Shown one piece after another: positions 23,801 to 37,243 of a stretch of DNA of 64,000 nt (positions are counted from its first letter, which is position 1; each line of letters opens with the position of its first letter). Both the position numbers and the translations under genes were made by a program. The notes beneath the pieces are model-generated. The model was not told the DNA's origin, made no database searches, and was given only the letters and a program-made list of their open reading frames with translations. The DNA lies in the NCBI GenBank assembly GCA_019009955.1, contig CM032233.1, positions 68,051,501 to 68,115,500 on the forward strand, in the 5' to 3' direction. This stretch comes from Riptortus pedestris (lineage: Eukaryota; Arthropoda; Insecta; Hemiptera; Alydidae).

Positions 23801-26800
23801 ATCCATTTTTCAGTACAGGCTTGATAATAGAGTTATAGGCCTATAGTTTCAAGGTTCATTTTCTTAATCTTAAGTCTCGAAAATCTGGTTAACGGCTAAA
23901 ATCGGACAAGTGTGAGGGGAGGGGGTTTAGAGGGTTAATTTCGAAAATTCAAAATATCTCCGTTGTTATGTGTCGGATCGAAAAATTGTATAGAATGAAT
24001 CATATTGCAAATGTAATGTTCTATAAATGTTGTTATATACATATTTTCTCTATGTTGAGTATTTACGGAGATATTTCCATATTTTAGTTTTCAGCTATCA
24101 CTCCTACTCATGTCATATTAACAATAAGCTTTATATCATGAACTACTTCATCCCAGGTTTAAATACCAAATATGGTTTTCATTGAACTATTACTTTGTGA
24201 GACACATACCCATACGTCATGCGATACATGGTCAATTAAGATTTTTCGTTCTTTTTCTCGAAAAGGTTTATTTGATCTATACCTTGCTCGATATTTAGCC
24301 GTTTCAATCAACACTAATGGATCGATTTATTGAAAGCTTAAATATCAAATATTGTTATCTTCAAACCTTTTCTATGTGAGTACATACAAATATGTTTGAT
24401 GCGATATCATCAATAAACATTATACTCTCTAGTGGCTTCAAGTTTTACTTGACCGATACCGTACTTAATATTTAACCGGTTCATATTAAAGTAAAGAAAT
24501 GTCATAAATTTGTTAATTGACGTAATTGAATCAGGAGACTCTCAAAAAAATTCTGTATATCCATTATTTTGTTTCAGGTCGAAAAGTGTTATATAATCAG
24601 CCGTGTTAACAGTTTATATTTGCAATTGTTGATCTAAATAATTTATTCTTTAACTCTGAAATTATGCGAGTTATTTGTATTTTTTCAACCTTGAGTTAAC
24701 TCCCTTTTCTAATCGTGGGACTTTCACTTAAAGCAATTATTTCACTTATCAAATCATGTCCAACATGACTTCTTATTACTGGAGAAATAGAGAGTCGAGT
24801 TTTAAATGGCATCTGTGTGTCATTCCAGCACGTGGGAAATCTGTTTAGGACTTCGTGATTTAAATGAGCCCTCGTCCACCTTGATCTCTTGTGATGTACA
24901 GTCTAGCAATTGAGGATGCCGGCGTAATTTTGATACATGCTTAAATTAATTTTGAGCCAACAAGGTTTATATCAAGGATGTAATGTTTTAGTCATATACT
25001 ATGTCATTGAGTTTTATTATCGGAATATCTATAGGTTTCTGTACTCAGTTAGAAGGGTTGAGGTCCTTGATGTCGAACGATAATATACGTGCTCTCTCTG
25101 TAATGTGTGCTCCTTTTAGTAGTATGTTTATTAGTTCAGTTGTATTCTTCATGACGAATGTGTTGCTCATGTTTACTGTGTCCTTCAGAACCTAAGAGAT
25201 GCATATGCATTTTGCTAGTTAGAATGCTAGTGCAGGTCTGTAGTTGATTACTGGCCCCATGGGTATGTTTAGTTTATACATTTTTGTCTGAGTCCTTAAT
25301 ATTAGGGATCCTGGGTTGATGTTGATGAATTTATAATAGTGTTCACCCATTACATTAATAAACCGTTTCGTAAATGTTCTGTTGGGTCCCTTTTTTGTCG
25401 TATGCATTTTGTGTTTGTAATAAACTGCACAGTTATGTCAATGAAATCTTGTTTATTAATGATTTACTTTAGTTAAGAGTGAAGTTTTCCTCTTACCTTT
25501 TTGTTTTTAATCGATTTATTAGTTTTGTTGTCTTCAAGTATGTGTGTTATTCGTGTTTTCATTGTCTTTTCCAGTTCATTCATTGGTTAAATATATAAAA
25601 CAAAATAATAATAAATACCAAATTATCAAATAATAGTATTATCGTCAAGGGATTTTAATGAAACTCGTTATGGTGGGCAGGTGAGGCATTCTATGTTATC
25701 GCTCTAACCCTCAACAATTAATTGGAAAGGATACATTAACATTTATTGGAACGAAGCGATGATGACATACCATTATGACCACCATAACAACCCGGACTTA
25801 TATTTAATAAAGAAAATAAATCAGATGTGATATCATTGATCTGTCTGTACCAGTTATGAGAATGCTCTAAAAGCAACTACCGCGGAATTGAGAAAATACG
25901 AAGTCTTAACTGCAGTATTGAAAGATCTTTACATATTGGAATTAGTGAATTGTTATTTTGACAAATGGATTAAAAATACTGTTCAAATTACAAAATGTGT
26001 TACATTTACCTAAAGAAATAATTTTGCATTCCCAAAAATCTGTATTATTAGATTCTGCCAGGCTAGTTATAAAATTCATCAAGACCCAGTGTGTGTGTGT
26101 GTGTGTTACACTTTTTACCTGTTGGATATATCATCTCCGGTAAAAATATTAGCAGGAATCAAACACCCCAATAATAATAATACAAGCCGCTAGAACTCTT
26201 CTTCACTTTTCTCATCGTTATCGACTTTGGATTTACTTAACCATTATTCCATCGGAAAATCGATTACTAATTTCCAAGTTTCACCTCAAAGGCGTATTTC
26301 ATTTTTTCACTTCTCCTTTTTCCTCAGTTCCCACAATCATATCCCCCAGTCTAATTTATCTACGTGTATATTCATTTTCCATAGAATGTCATCATGACCC
26401 ACTACTTCATGTTCGATGTTCATCATCGTAACTACTACTTCCATCATTATCCTAATACCAAATCCATTAGCTTCGCCGTTCGCCCGAGGAAGTCTCAACC
26501 ATCAGTTATTGCTAGCACCCTCATAATTAATCTGTCATATTTTATCTCTCCTTTATGGTCGTTCTCTTATTTATTTATTTTATCGTTATCAACATCGTCA
26601 TCCCACCATGTGCTGTTGAACTTTTATCTTTCCCATCGTTATAACTTCCCCCGGATTCTCTACCTTTCTAACCATCGCCAGCTTGCCATGTGCTACTTCT
26701 TTTTCTTCGACTTTATGATCTTCTTTGTGCTATTTTTGTTCTGATCGTCATCAGTTTCATATTCGTTTTTCCATATTGTCTTTATAATTTATTTAATAAT

Positions 26801-29320
26801 AAACTAAACGGATTTAAAAAAAATACCTGTTAGCCTGGAGATTCTGTCCTTTTGGGGACTAGACGATTCCTGCTTGTACATATATAAGCTGCTGGGAGGA
26901 ACGGTTATTTGAGATCAGTAACATTGAAGTTGACATTATGTTAGAATGTTTGCGAGAACAAAATGCTTTTGTGCCCTGCAGGGAGCTCTCCCATTCAAAA
27001 CACCTCTCGGAAAGCGAAACTGACGATATACAACAAAACGGTGACGAGCTCCTTGGCATGTATGGTAGTAGAACGTGGCCTCTCACAAAAGAAAACAGAA
27101 AAGCTCTTCCGGTCTGGGAAAGGAGAACTTAGTAAAAATACAGGGTGGTCCACGGGAAACGGACGGGTTTAAAGTAGTAATTACTCTGTAAGTTTTGAAG
27201 ACAGACACATTTTATTTACACAAAAATAAAGCTGAATTTATGCCATTTTTAAAAATACATTACTTTATTTTTTAAAAAATAACATCACTTAAATGGCGGC
27301 CATTTTCACGAACACACATTTTAAGTCTTTCTTGGAAATTGACGTCCACTCTTCTTAATAGCTCGTCATTGATTAGAGCGATTTGGTTTCGTATTGCCGT
27401 CTTCAGTGCTTCCAGAGTGCGTGGCTTTTCTTTGTAGACATGAGCGATGATCTTTAATATAATGGCGGCTGAATGGCAGGCGGTGGGTAGTCGAGTGACC
27501 TTGACGGCGCGTTTCCCCCTCTACCAGCCGCCAAGTACTGCGCGACTCAAACCCACCCGTTTCCCGTGGACCACCCTGTATTTGGGGCTGCTAAGGAGAA
27601 ACACAGATAACGCAACCAGAAGCAATGTAATTTTATGGTGATCCTGAGATCATTTCGTGCTATCAAAAATGGCAGATGGTTGGAGATGTTATATAAGACT
27701 CAAGGTGGAAGTAGGAAAAGAGGTAGGCCCAGCCGACGGTGACATGATAGCCGAGAGGAAGTTGTGTGGGGAGGTCGGGCATCCATAATTAAAGAAGCCT
27801 GGCTGGGAACCTCGAGGAATTGTCAAAAATGGTGTCGAAAGTAGTGGCTACAATGATGAGAGGTGAAGTATGTAACGATAACGATCGTGATAAAGACATT
27901 CTATGTTTAATTTTATCAATAATGAGGGTAGATTACGATTAGATGGCGATGAATGTATAAAAACTATACATACATACATACTTGTATACAAGTATGGTTC
28001 AATATTTTGCTGGAATCATATGGTTCAGTTGCTTATGAATGTGAGTTGTTTCATAGTAGTATGGCGACGACGTGATGAAGACGGTGAATTTTTGTTTTCA
28101 AGGATAGAAATTGGTTAGATTTGAGTGTTAACCGAGAAAAAAAGGGAGACATGATTAAATAAAATTCGCATTTCAGTTAAATTTTCCGCTGGGATGATGT
28201 TGAAGTAAGTGCAAGGTCGATAACAATCATGAATTATGAGAAAAGTGAAGAGTTGAGACTATTTGTAGTAGTTGCTTATTGTGGCTAGGAATTTATTATC
28301 AAACATGCATCTAAGATAATGTATTCGAATAGTCGCTTCTCCTTTAATTGTATTCACGTAATCAAAATTATATAATTGCGATTCGTGTCAGGGTAAATTC
28401 GTACGAAGTGCAGGAAGTATTGCAATTCCGAAATTATGGCTTTCAGATTTCAGTGGAATTAACCGTTTTGATCCTTTCCGACTAGCTTCGGTGTGACGTC
28501 TGTACGTACTTACTTACCTCGTACAATTCGAAATGTCCGTCCCGCAGAGGCGGCGTAAACTAAGCAGACTTCTCGTGACGTTTAGCAACAGATAAATCTA
28601 CATACTGTTAACACAACACCGCCGTGAATAAATACAAACGGTAATAAGAAATCTTTCAATCAATTTTAATAACTTCCTGACGTGAAGCGTGTCTGAAATG
28701 TAAACAAACAGGTCTGCCAACGTCTCACTGGACAGAAAAACAATTACTGAAATACATTAGAAAATAACATATTAATTTTATTTAGACCTATTTATTATAT
28801 CTAGTACAGTAATTTATAATGAATCAGCATTATTTTTATCTCAATCAATTAAATTTTAGTAGTCCAAGAACTTAAGACGGGGGGAGGGGGGGCTCACCAG
28901 AACATACTTCCATGTATCCCGTATTATAGTATATTTGGTATTTAAGCTTCGAATAATGTGGTTTATTATATAACGGAGTATTGTTTGTGCAACATGAGTA
29001 GAAGTGGGGGTTTACTGAAGGCTGAAAACCGAAAAATGCCAATATCTCAGTTAATATTCAAGATAGAAAATAAATGTATATAACAACATCTATAATAAAT
29101 TTAATTTGCAATAAGATTAGTTCTATACAATTTTTCGATCATACATATAGTAACGGAGATATTAAGAATTTTCGAAATTCCTTCCTCTCTAACCCCCTCC
29201 CCCCCTCCCCTTGGTCCGATTTCAGCCGTTAACGAACTTGTTATTTAGTTTTGTATGAAACTCTTATATATCGAGTTTGCTAACGATTAAACAATGATTG
29301 CGACCGCTAGTGCGGTAATA

Positions 29321-29407
<87 letters not shown>

Positions 29408-32400
29408 TTAGTCTCGACTGAAACATCTGAATATCGAGTATGGTATAGATCAAATAAAGATTTTCGAGTAAAGAACGAAAAAACATAATTCATGATGTCA
29501 TCACATGACTTATTTGCGAGTGTCTCGCAAAGCAATGGTTCAATGAAAACCATATTTGGTATTTAACCTAGGAATGAAGTGGTTCATGATATAAGAGCTT
29601 ATTGTGAATATAGCATGAGTAGGAGTGGGGGTTTACTGATGGCCGAAAACTAAAATATAAAAATATCTCCGTTAATATTCAATATAGAGAAAACATGTAT
29701 ATAACAACATTTATAAAACATTACATTTGCAATAAGATTGATTCTATACAATTTTTCGGTCCAACGCATAACAATGGAGACATTTTGAATTTTCGAAATT
29801 CTCCCCCTCTAAGCTCTCTTCCACTTGTCCGATTTTAGCCGTTAAAGAACTTGATCTTCATTTTTACATAAAAGGGTTATATATCGAGTTTAAACTGCTT
29901 ATACTTTTTACTATTAAAACTTATATTTTAGAACATATGAGTTCTTGGACCTTCAATATTTTCTTTATGAAGATCGGTGCTTTTATTTTAAATATTTTTT
30001 GCTTACTTAGCTGAAAATAATGTTTTATGTTGAAAAAAGGCTTCTTTTGGTTGAAAGAAAAAGTTATTTACTTGAAAAATGGCATAGTTTGGTTGAAAAA
30101 AAAGGTTTAATTTGAATAAAAATATGTGATAAGTATCAAATTATATTTTTTTAAAAAATAGTAAAACCTTATTTTTGTTATAAATACTTTAATTTGTTTT
30201 GATCTTAAACTTTGGTTTAGCCATATTAATACATTTTAACATACTATTATATTTACTTTTATGCATATCCATGCCAGAGTAGGTAGACTTTTTATGAATA
30301 ATGATATATAAAGTTAAACCCAGGGTTGTAAAAACCTGGGCTCCTCTGCTAAATTTAAACTTGCTAATGTTTTGCGGAGTTCCTATTTTTATGAAGTCAA
30401 TATTAGTAATATAAAAATGAACTAGTGCCATTAAGAATGTTATATGCATATACATATTTAATAAATAAATGCTTACTAATAAACATTAATATAGTACTAC
30501 TCATTAAATTTAACTGAAATCTTTTAAATGAATGGAATCTGTGACACAATAATCGATGAGACCCAGGGTCGTCTATTGAACTCTGCTTTTGTTTAGAGGA
30601 GGCGTTTTCTTCTTTCTGCTGTATTTGTATGTATGATGATTTAAAAACTGAATTCTCTTGTTTTTATTCAAGTCACCCTTCAATTATATTAAGTTGCTTA
30701 ATAGGTATCAAGGGATATTAATAATTATAATTAAAAATACAAAAATTTTATAATGATGTTAGTATGAATGAGTTACTTTTAATATTAAGTATGTAATAAA
30801 GTATATCCTTCTGGCGTTAATAATAAATAGTTCATTTCTAAGTAACTTAAATAATAAATAGATTTTCATATCATTTTCTTCAATAAACAAACAATTTAGA
30901 TTCTAATTAGGGGAGGAGATGATTTTAGCTGTATACATTGACTTGGATTTAACCAAACTACCAACCATTGGTGTGTAATACATTAATGACAATTTATTTA
31001 TTTATTGTGGTCTTAGACAATCCAACCGAATTTCCAAACTGTTAGGATTTCCCATGGTTTATAAAATCATAACTGATCTTTCACTGTTAAAATTATTCAG
31101 ATTTACTTTTATGGGGATTTTGTTTGAGTGTATGTGTTCAATTTTTAAAGTTTCAAGCTTTCAAAATTCTGGTGTAGGAAAAACAATATCTACTGAATTG
31201 TATGAAATTCTTAATTTGGAGAATGATAATAATATTTCTTATTCTTATTAGTTGTCCACATTTTAAATTAATTGTTATTTCTATTTAAGCATTTGTCAAT
31301 GAAAAATATTGAACATTTTTAGAAAAGTTTATGAAAATGGCATTGGAGATTTATATATGTAAACAAATGCTATTGAAAGACTAGGTATTTATAGAAGCCA
31401 TTAATAAAAATAATAATACAAATGTTATCTATGGGGCCCCAAAAGATTTTTGCTAATTAATGCAACATATTGACTTAAGCTTACCTATTTGCTGTCCGAC
31501 TTACCTTCACTGCCATGCTAATGCTTATCATTTATCAAACCAGCAAAACCAACTGATCATACTTACACCACATGTATTTGTCTTATGAATCTGCTAACAC
31601 TTTACACCACCGCGAGTAAATACAAACGGTAATGAGAAATCATTCAGTTAATTTTAAAATTTTAAGCTCCCAACGGAAACAGCTTATGAATTGTAAATAA
31701 ATAGGGCATCAACAGAACGTATTTGCATATATCCCACAAAGTGAAAGGTTATAAGACAAGAACGGTTAGGTTATACGAGTACCGAACAGTTGCGGAAACG
31801 ACCGAACTAATCCGGAAACTTTGGACAATAGCCGCACACACACTTCATAAAAATGCAAATATCTCGGTTAATATTCAAGATAGAGAAAAAGTGTATATGA
31901 CAATATTTATAGTAAATTTAATTTACAATAAGATTGGTTCTATACAATTTTTCGATCCGACGTATAATAACGGAGATATTTCGAATTTTCAAAAATCCCC
32001 GCTCTAAACCCCCCCTCTCACTAGTCCGATTTCAGCCATTAACGAACTTGATCTTCCTTTTTACATAAAACGATTAAATATAGAGTTTGGTAACGATCAG
32101 ACAAATATTGCCATCGCTAGAGCGTTAACAGTCAAATATTTAAATATATATATAATTTTGAACGGACCTCATTTTCGTCATCTCCTGAGTAGTGTCGATG
32201 GACATTTGAAGAAATTTTTTGAAAATTGCGTCATGAGTACGACCTCAATAGCTGATTTCCCTTAAGGGAAATCTAAAATTTGCTTTGGTCCCTTTCTTGT
32301 GAAATGAAAATTGCCATGTTGATTCTAAAGTCTGTGCATTTTTGTTATTTATTTTTATTTGTTATTAAGGTACCTACTCTTTGAAATATAAACCATCATT

Positions 32401-35400
32401 TCTATCACTTGAAACCACTTTGGAGCCAAATGTTCGAAGTCATAGTGGTTCCATGATGAACCTTGTGGTACAAAAACTCTTTATACCCTTTTTTTCACTT
32501 CTTCAAATGTGTCAAATCACATGCCACCAGGTGGTAATCTGAGCGTGCAAGATCTGGACTATAGGCTGGATGAGGACAAATATCAAATTCCAACTTCTTG
32601 ATTTAAGCTGTGATAATCCTGGATGTATGGGTTCTTGCATCGCCTTGTTACAAAAGAACTTCTTTTATATCCAAAAACGCTGGTTGCTATTAGGGTAGTA
32701 CTGTGTATATTATTTTAAGTTGAGTGGTATAAACCTCTGAGGCAATGGCTCGATCAACCTCAGGGACTAACTCAGAGTAGACTATACTTTTTTCCCATAT
32801 TGCTCTCTTTATGAGATGGAGGGAGCTGGTTGTTCTGGATTAACCCCTGTTTTTTGTTTATTAGGATTTTTGAAATGCACCCATTTTTTGTTATAAGTCA
32901 GAATTTGATGAAATGGATATCATTTGGATTTTTCAGATGATTTTAGCAGATTTCCCTTTTTGCAAATGTTCTTGTTGTGACCAGTGAAATGTCTAATGAT
33001 TTAGAACACTTCTGCAGTTTGCTAATATTGTGAAAGTGTCGGAAAACTGTACTTAGTTCTCATAGTTCGCCAGAAAGTTTTTGCATGCTCGTGCATGGAT
33101 CATTTTCTTCATATTCTTTCAGAGTTTCTGAATCGAGTGACCTAGGATGTCCACTGTGACATTTGCTTTCGAAAGTAAAATTTTGTTTCTTGAATTAAAT
33201 CTGTGTCGTGTGGATAGACACTGCATCTGTCCCCCATCTACTCAGATTTCATGGGCTGTATCAGTAGCTTTGTTTTTTTTTTTTTTTTCTAAAGTAGTAC
33301 CAAACGTTGTTTATCAATTAGTGCAGAAATGCATAGACTTTAGAATCGCCCTAGTAATTTTACAATGTAAATTAATTATGGGAAGAGTGTCAACATTGGT
33401 ACACTTCTTGAAACAAGATACTTGTAGTTCATGTACTTTTGAACCGTTTAGCTTAACAAATAAAACTGATTTCCCAGTTCTTCTTTTATATCCTTCATAT
33501 TCCATTGCTTTCTGTATTTTTACTTTAGGGACTCATGTTAATATATTATTGGTTTATATTTTATTAGAGATCTTAAATTTAGTTAAACACATACCAAAAT
33601 AAATAATTTACGGTTGAAACAGATTTATTTGTTTTTTTTTATTTTTTATTTTACATCCACTTTATGCTACTAGGCTAATCGGGACGGGTTATCTGCTAAA
33701 AACCTTATTTTACATTGAGAGGAATGATTTGAAGCTATTTTTATAACTATATAAAAGAAATTTCTTTCATTTTGCATTACACCTTAGGAATTAGCATTTT
33801 ATTTGTTCCAACCCAATAGAATACTAACTTTTACTCATTTGTTCCCCTTCATACTGTACTTAATACTTCTACCAGCATCAGAAATTAACATCACTAAATT
33901 TTTTACTTCAAATTTAATTTTTTGGTTCCTGTTTTTATTTTTTACTTATGATGAGTTTTTTTTTATTAAGCCAAATTTGCTAAAAAGTAGTAGATATTAA
34001 ATAAGTCACAAGCCATAGTGTTATGATAATACACGGATGTGGAATTATTTTGTTCCTTGTACCTTCCTTATCTGTTAGTATCACAAATATCTGTGTAGGT
34101 CTTTTAAGGTCCATGTTTAATGCCTTCTTTTTAAATTAATATTAATTAGATTAATAAAGAAAAGCAAATTTGCATTACAAGTATTTTTGATATATTTTTA
34201 ATACATATTTACATATTCTGTTGTTAGTGAATGTAGCTTAGATGGCTTATGCAAAAAAAAAAAAAAAAAAAAAAAAAAGGTATCGGAAATTGGGTAAGTT
34301 TTATTTTGACTGACATGATTAATACATGCATTTCACAATTTTGAAATACCCATTTCTTACTAAAACCGATAATTTTAACAATTAAAAAATTACACATTTA
34401 TTTTTGACTTTTGATGGCAAATAATAACAAAAAAAATTTTCAAATATCATTGTTAGAGGTGCATAGCCTTGGAGTGTTCATTTTAATCATCTTTAAGCGA
34501 AGAATGGTGTTGCTTTAGGGAAAGTATACAACTGTATTCTATGCTAAAATTGTAAAACTAATTTCGATGTAAAAGGTACTTCTTGACATTTTAGATTGAG
34601 TTACATTAGATAAAAGTTTTTTTAAAAAAAGGTTAGTTTATTTTTTTTTGTAGAACTGGCATTATAGATATGTTTTTTTTAGTTGCTGGAAAAAGCCTTT
34701 TCTTCATATATGCTATATAAGCAACTGCATTCTGGAAACTAATTTTGACAATGATGAATGATTATATGTAAGTAAATCGACATATAGAAGTTGCTACAGT
34801 TGTGCCTTTGCTATATATTAGGATTTCTACTATGCAAATGGGGTATCAAAAATATTGAGGTTCTAGGGTTTGGAGCCTCTTTGTGCCATACTATACCTGG
34901 TATATAATAACTATATAATCACTTATTATGGCATTAATAATAACTATAATTTTTAATAAAACATTCATTCAGTATTTAAAAAATGTCTTTATTGTTAAGT
35001 TATGACTCAATGTACCTATATTATATTATTCTGTACTTGATTACTGCAGTCAATATAGTTAGATCAATTTTTAAAAACATTTCTCATGCCTTCACAGAAT
35101 TTCTTCAGTTACTTACAACTCAAATAGTCATTAGTAGATCGATCTAGACTGGAAAATTAAAATAAAATAATTCATAAATAAATAAATTGAATAAATAATT
35201 TTTATGAAATAAGTTTTATTCTGACATATACAGTGCTAAGTCAGTCTTCCCGAACCACTTCCAACTTTTTCCCTAGACTTTGATCGTTCTTCAACTAAGA
35301 AGAAGGGAGTCATGAGATTTCCAGAACAATGAGACTCCCAGCTTAGGAAACTGCTCTGGCCTCAAGCAGCATTATTTTTTTCCTGTGGACCCCTTGCCTC

Positions 35401-37206
35401 ACTTCATAAAGTAATAGTGACTCATTTTAAACCTGTAGAATATATAGTCTAGGCAAAATTAGACTAAAGGTTGATAGATTGGGGCACTATAGGAGGGAAG
35501 GATGCCTTTGTGTTCTTATCTAAGGTCTTCTGTTGTCTTCTTACTTAACTTCTTGGGGGGAGGTAGTTCCGTGAACCATCTGACTAATGCAGCTTTAAAA
35601 GGGGAATAGGGGATTTTAAAGTAATACTTGTACTTTATTGACATCTTAGATTGATTTACAGGAGATTATTTTAAGCTATGACCCAATTTCTATTATTTAT
35701 GTTCATGTATTATGCAAAATGCTTTACTTCATCTCTATTGTTATGTCTTATTTTAACATAGGAGATTGAATAAACTTTTATGATATGACATAACTTATTC
35801 TAAAATATCACTTATATAATTAGACATGCGTAGACTAAAAATGTGACACAACACTACAATGTAGACTTATAACAGTAATTATAAGTATTATTAATGTCAT
35901 AATTAACTACAATGCAGTTATTGTAATAACTGATATTCTAAAAAAATGTTGCTCAGGGCATATGTGTTTTGTTTATATCATTATCACCCATAGTAAATAT
36001 GAATCCAGATAGTTGAAACATTTAGCATCAACTTGAGTTACCTTCACTCTCTTTATGACAAACACTTTTAATTTATTCAAATGTATTGAAAATTCAATCT
36101 GGGCATCAAATTAGAACTGTTTAACTAAAAATATTTATAAAATTTTATTTTTTACTTCTGGAGTAATTAATTTTAAAATGTTAGAAGCATCATCCCTGAA
36201 TACATTGATTGCAAGATTAAGTAATATAGCCTAATTTATCATATAATCTAATTAGCCCTGAGAAGGGTGGTACAGTTTTAATGTGATCATTTGACATTTC
36301 ATGTATGCCAGTTTTATGACAATGGCTCATCGATTAATTTTCTTGAAATTCTTCAAAGCGTTATATTTGAGAACAAGGTTTCCTGCTAATGAAACATCTA
36401 GTATATTAGCAAAATGACTAAAAGAAAACATAATAGGGTAGCCACAAAGAAAGAGCATCTACGAGTATCTAATCATAGAATGCCCAAATCTACTTTTTAT
36501 TTTTTTATTTTTTTTAAGATGATTATTGAAATAATAAAGAAGAGAAGTAAAGTTTTAGCCCGGGCTTAGCCCAGTGGTATCATACTTGGCTTAGTGTGAA
36601 TACTCTAGTTCACATAAACACACTCTATTTCATCAAAATATATAAATATTCCAGCAACAGTTATAATAATAAATTCTATCAATTACTCATCTTTCTCTGA
36701 CTTAAATGATTAGAGATTGAATATTTCAGTTCTTGATTAAAAAGTGGATTGTTTTCTATTGATAGGTCTTATTATTTTTATTTTAAAATTCATTGTATAA
36801 ATTGCCTGATTTATTGCAATCAAAGATTATGTTTTTGTTCATTTAAGTAAAATGATAGATTTATTTTTGATCATTTGATTGATAAAGAATATCAATCAAA
36901 TGATCAAAAATAAATCTAAAAATAAACATTTTTACCAAATAATTAAAGAATAATTATTTGGTAAAAATGTTTACTTATCCATTTAGGTTTCTCACATTGT
37001 TTCATTTGCCTTAAGACTATACTCACTATTAGTATACTCATTATACTGACTATACTATTTTAGTTTGGACTCATAAATCTCTTTGAGATTTAAAAAAAAT
37101 CGTTAACTCGGTCACCCATGAAAGGATTGGGCCTGTGTCTTTAGCTGGAAGTCATGTGGTTCACAGGGCACTCCATACCATATTTGTGGTATTAGAGAGC
37201 AAACTT

Positions 37207-37243
<37 letters not shown>

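Larger units (their letters stand above)
26930..27850 (+). pseudogene. Decayed LINE C-terminal region, split by a mariner derivative
   Basis: The frame before 27130 has KLTIYNKT and, in the next frame, [20 protein letters not shown], typical of the C-terminal part of arthropod LINE polyproteins. After the 27141-27578 insertion the tail resumes with a [11 protein letters not shown] segment and a KEAW..RNCQKW ending. No intact frame remains. The left limit is uncertain. Confidence 0.65.

Noticed and set aside
26394..26744. 116-codon plus-strand frame
   Set aside because: It is made of low-complexity Ser/Phe/His-rich translation of T-rich DNA, with no domain and no splice links.
33147..33602. 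151-codon plus-strand frame
   Set aside because: It overlaps the antisense of a decayed mariner at its start and continues through T-rich DNA. No homology is recognised.
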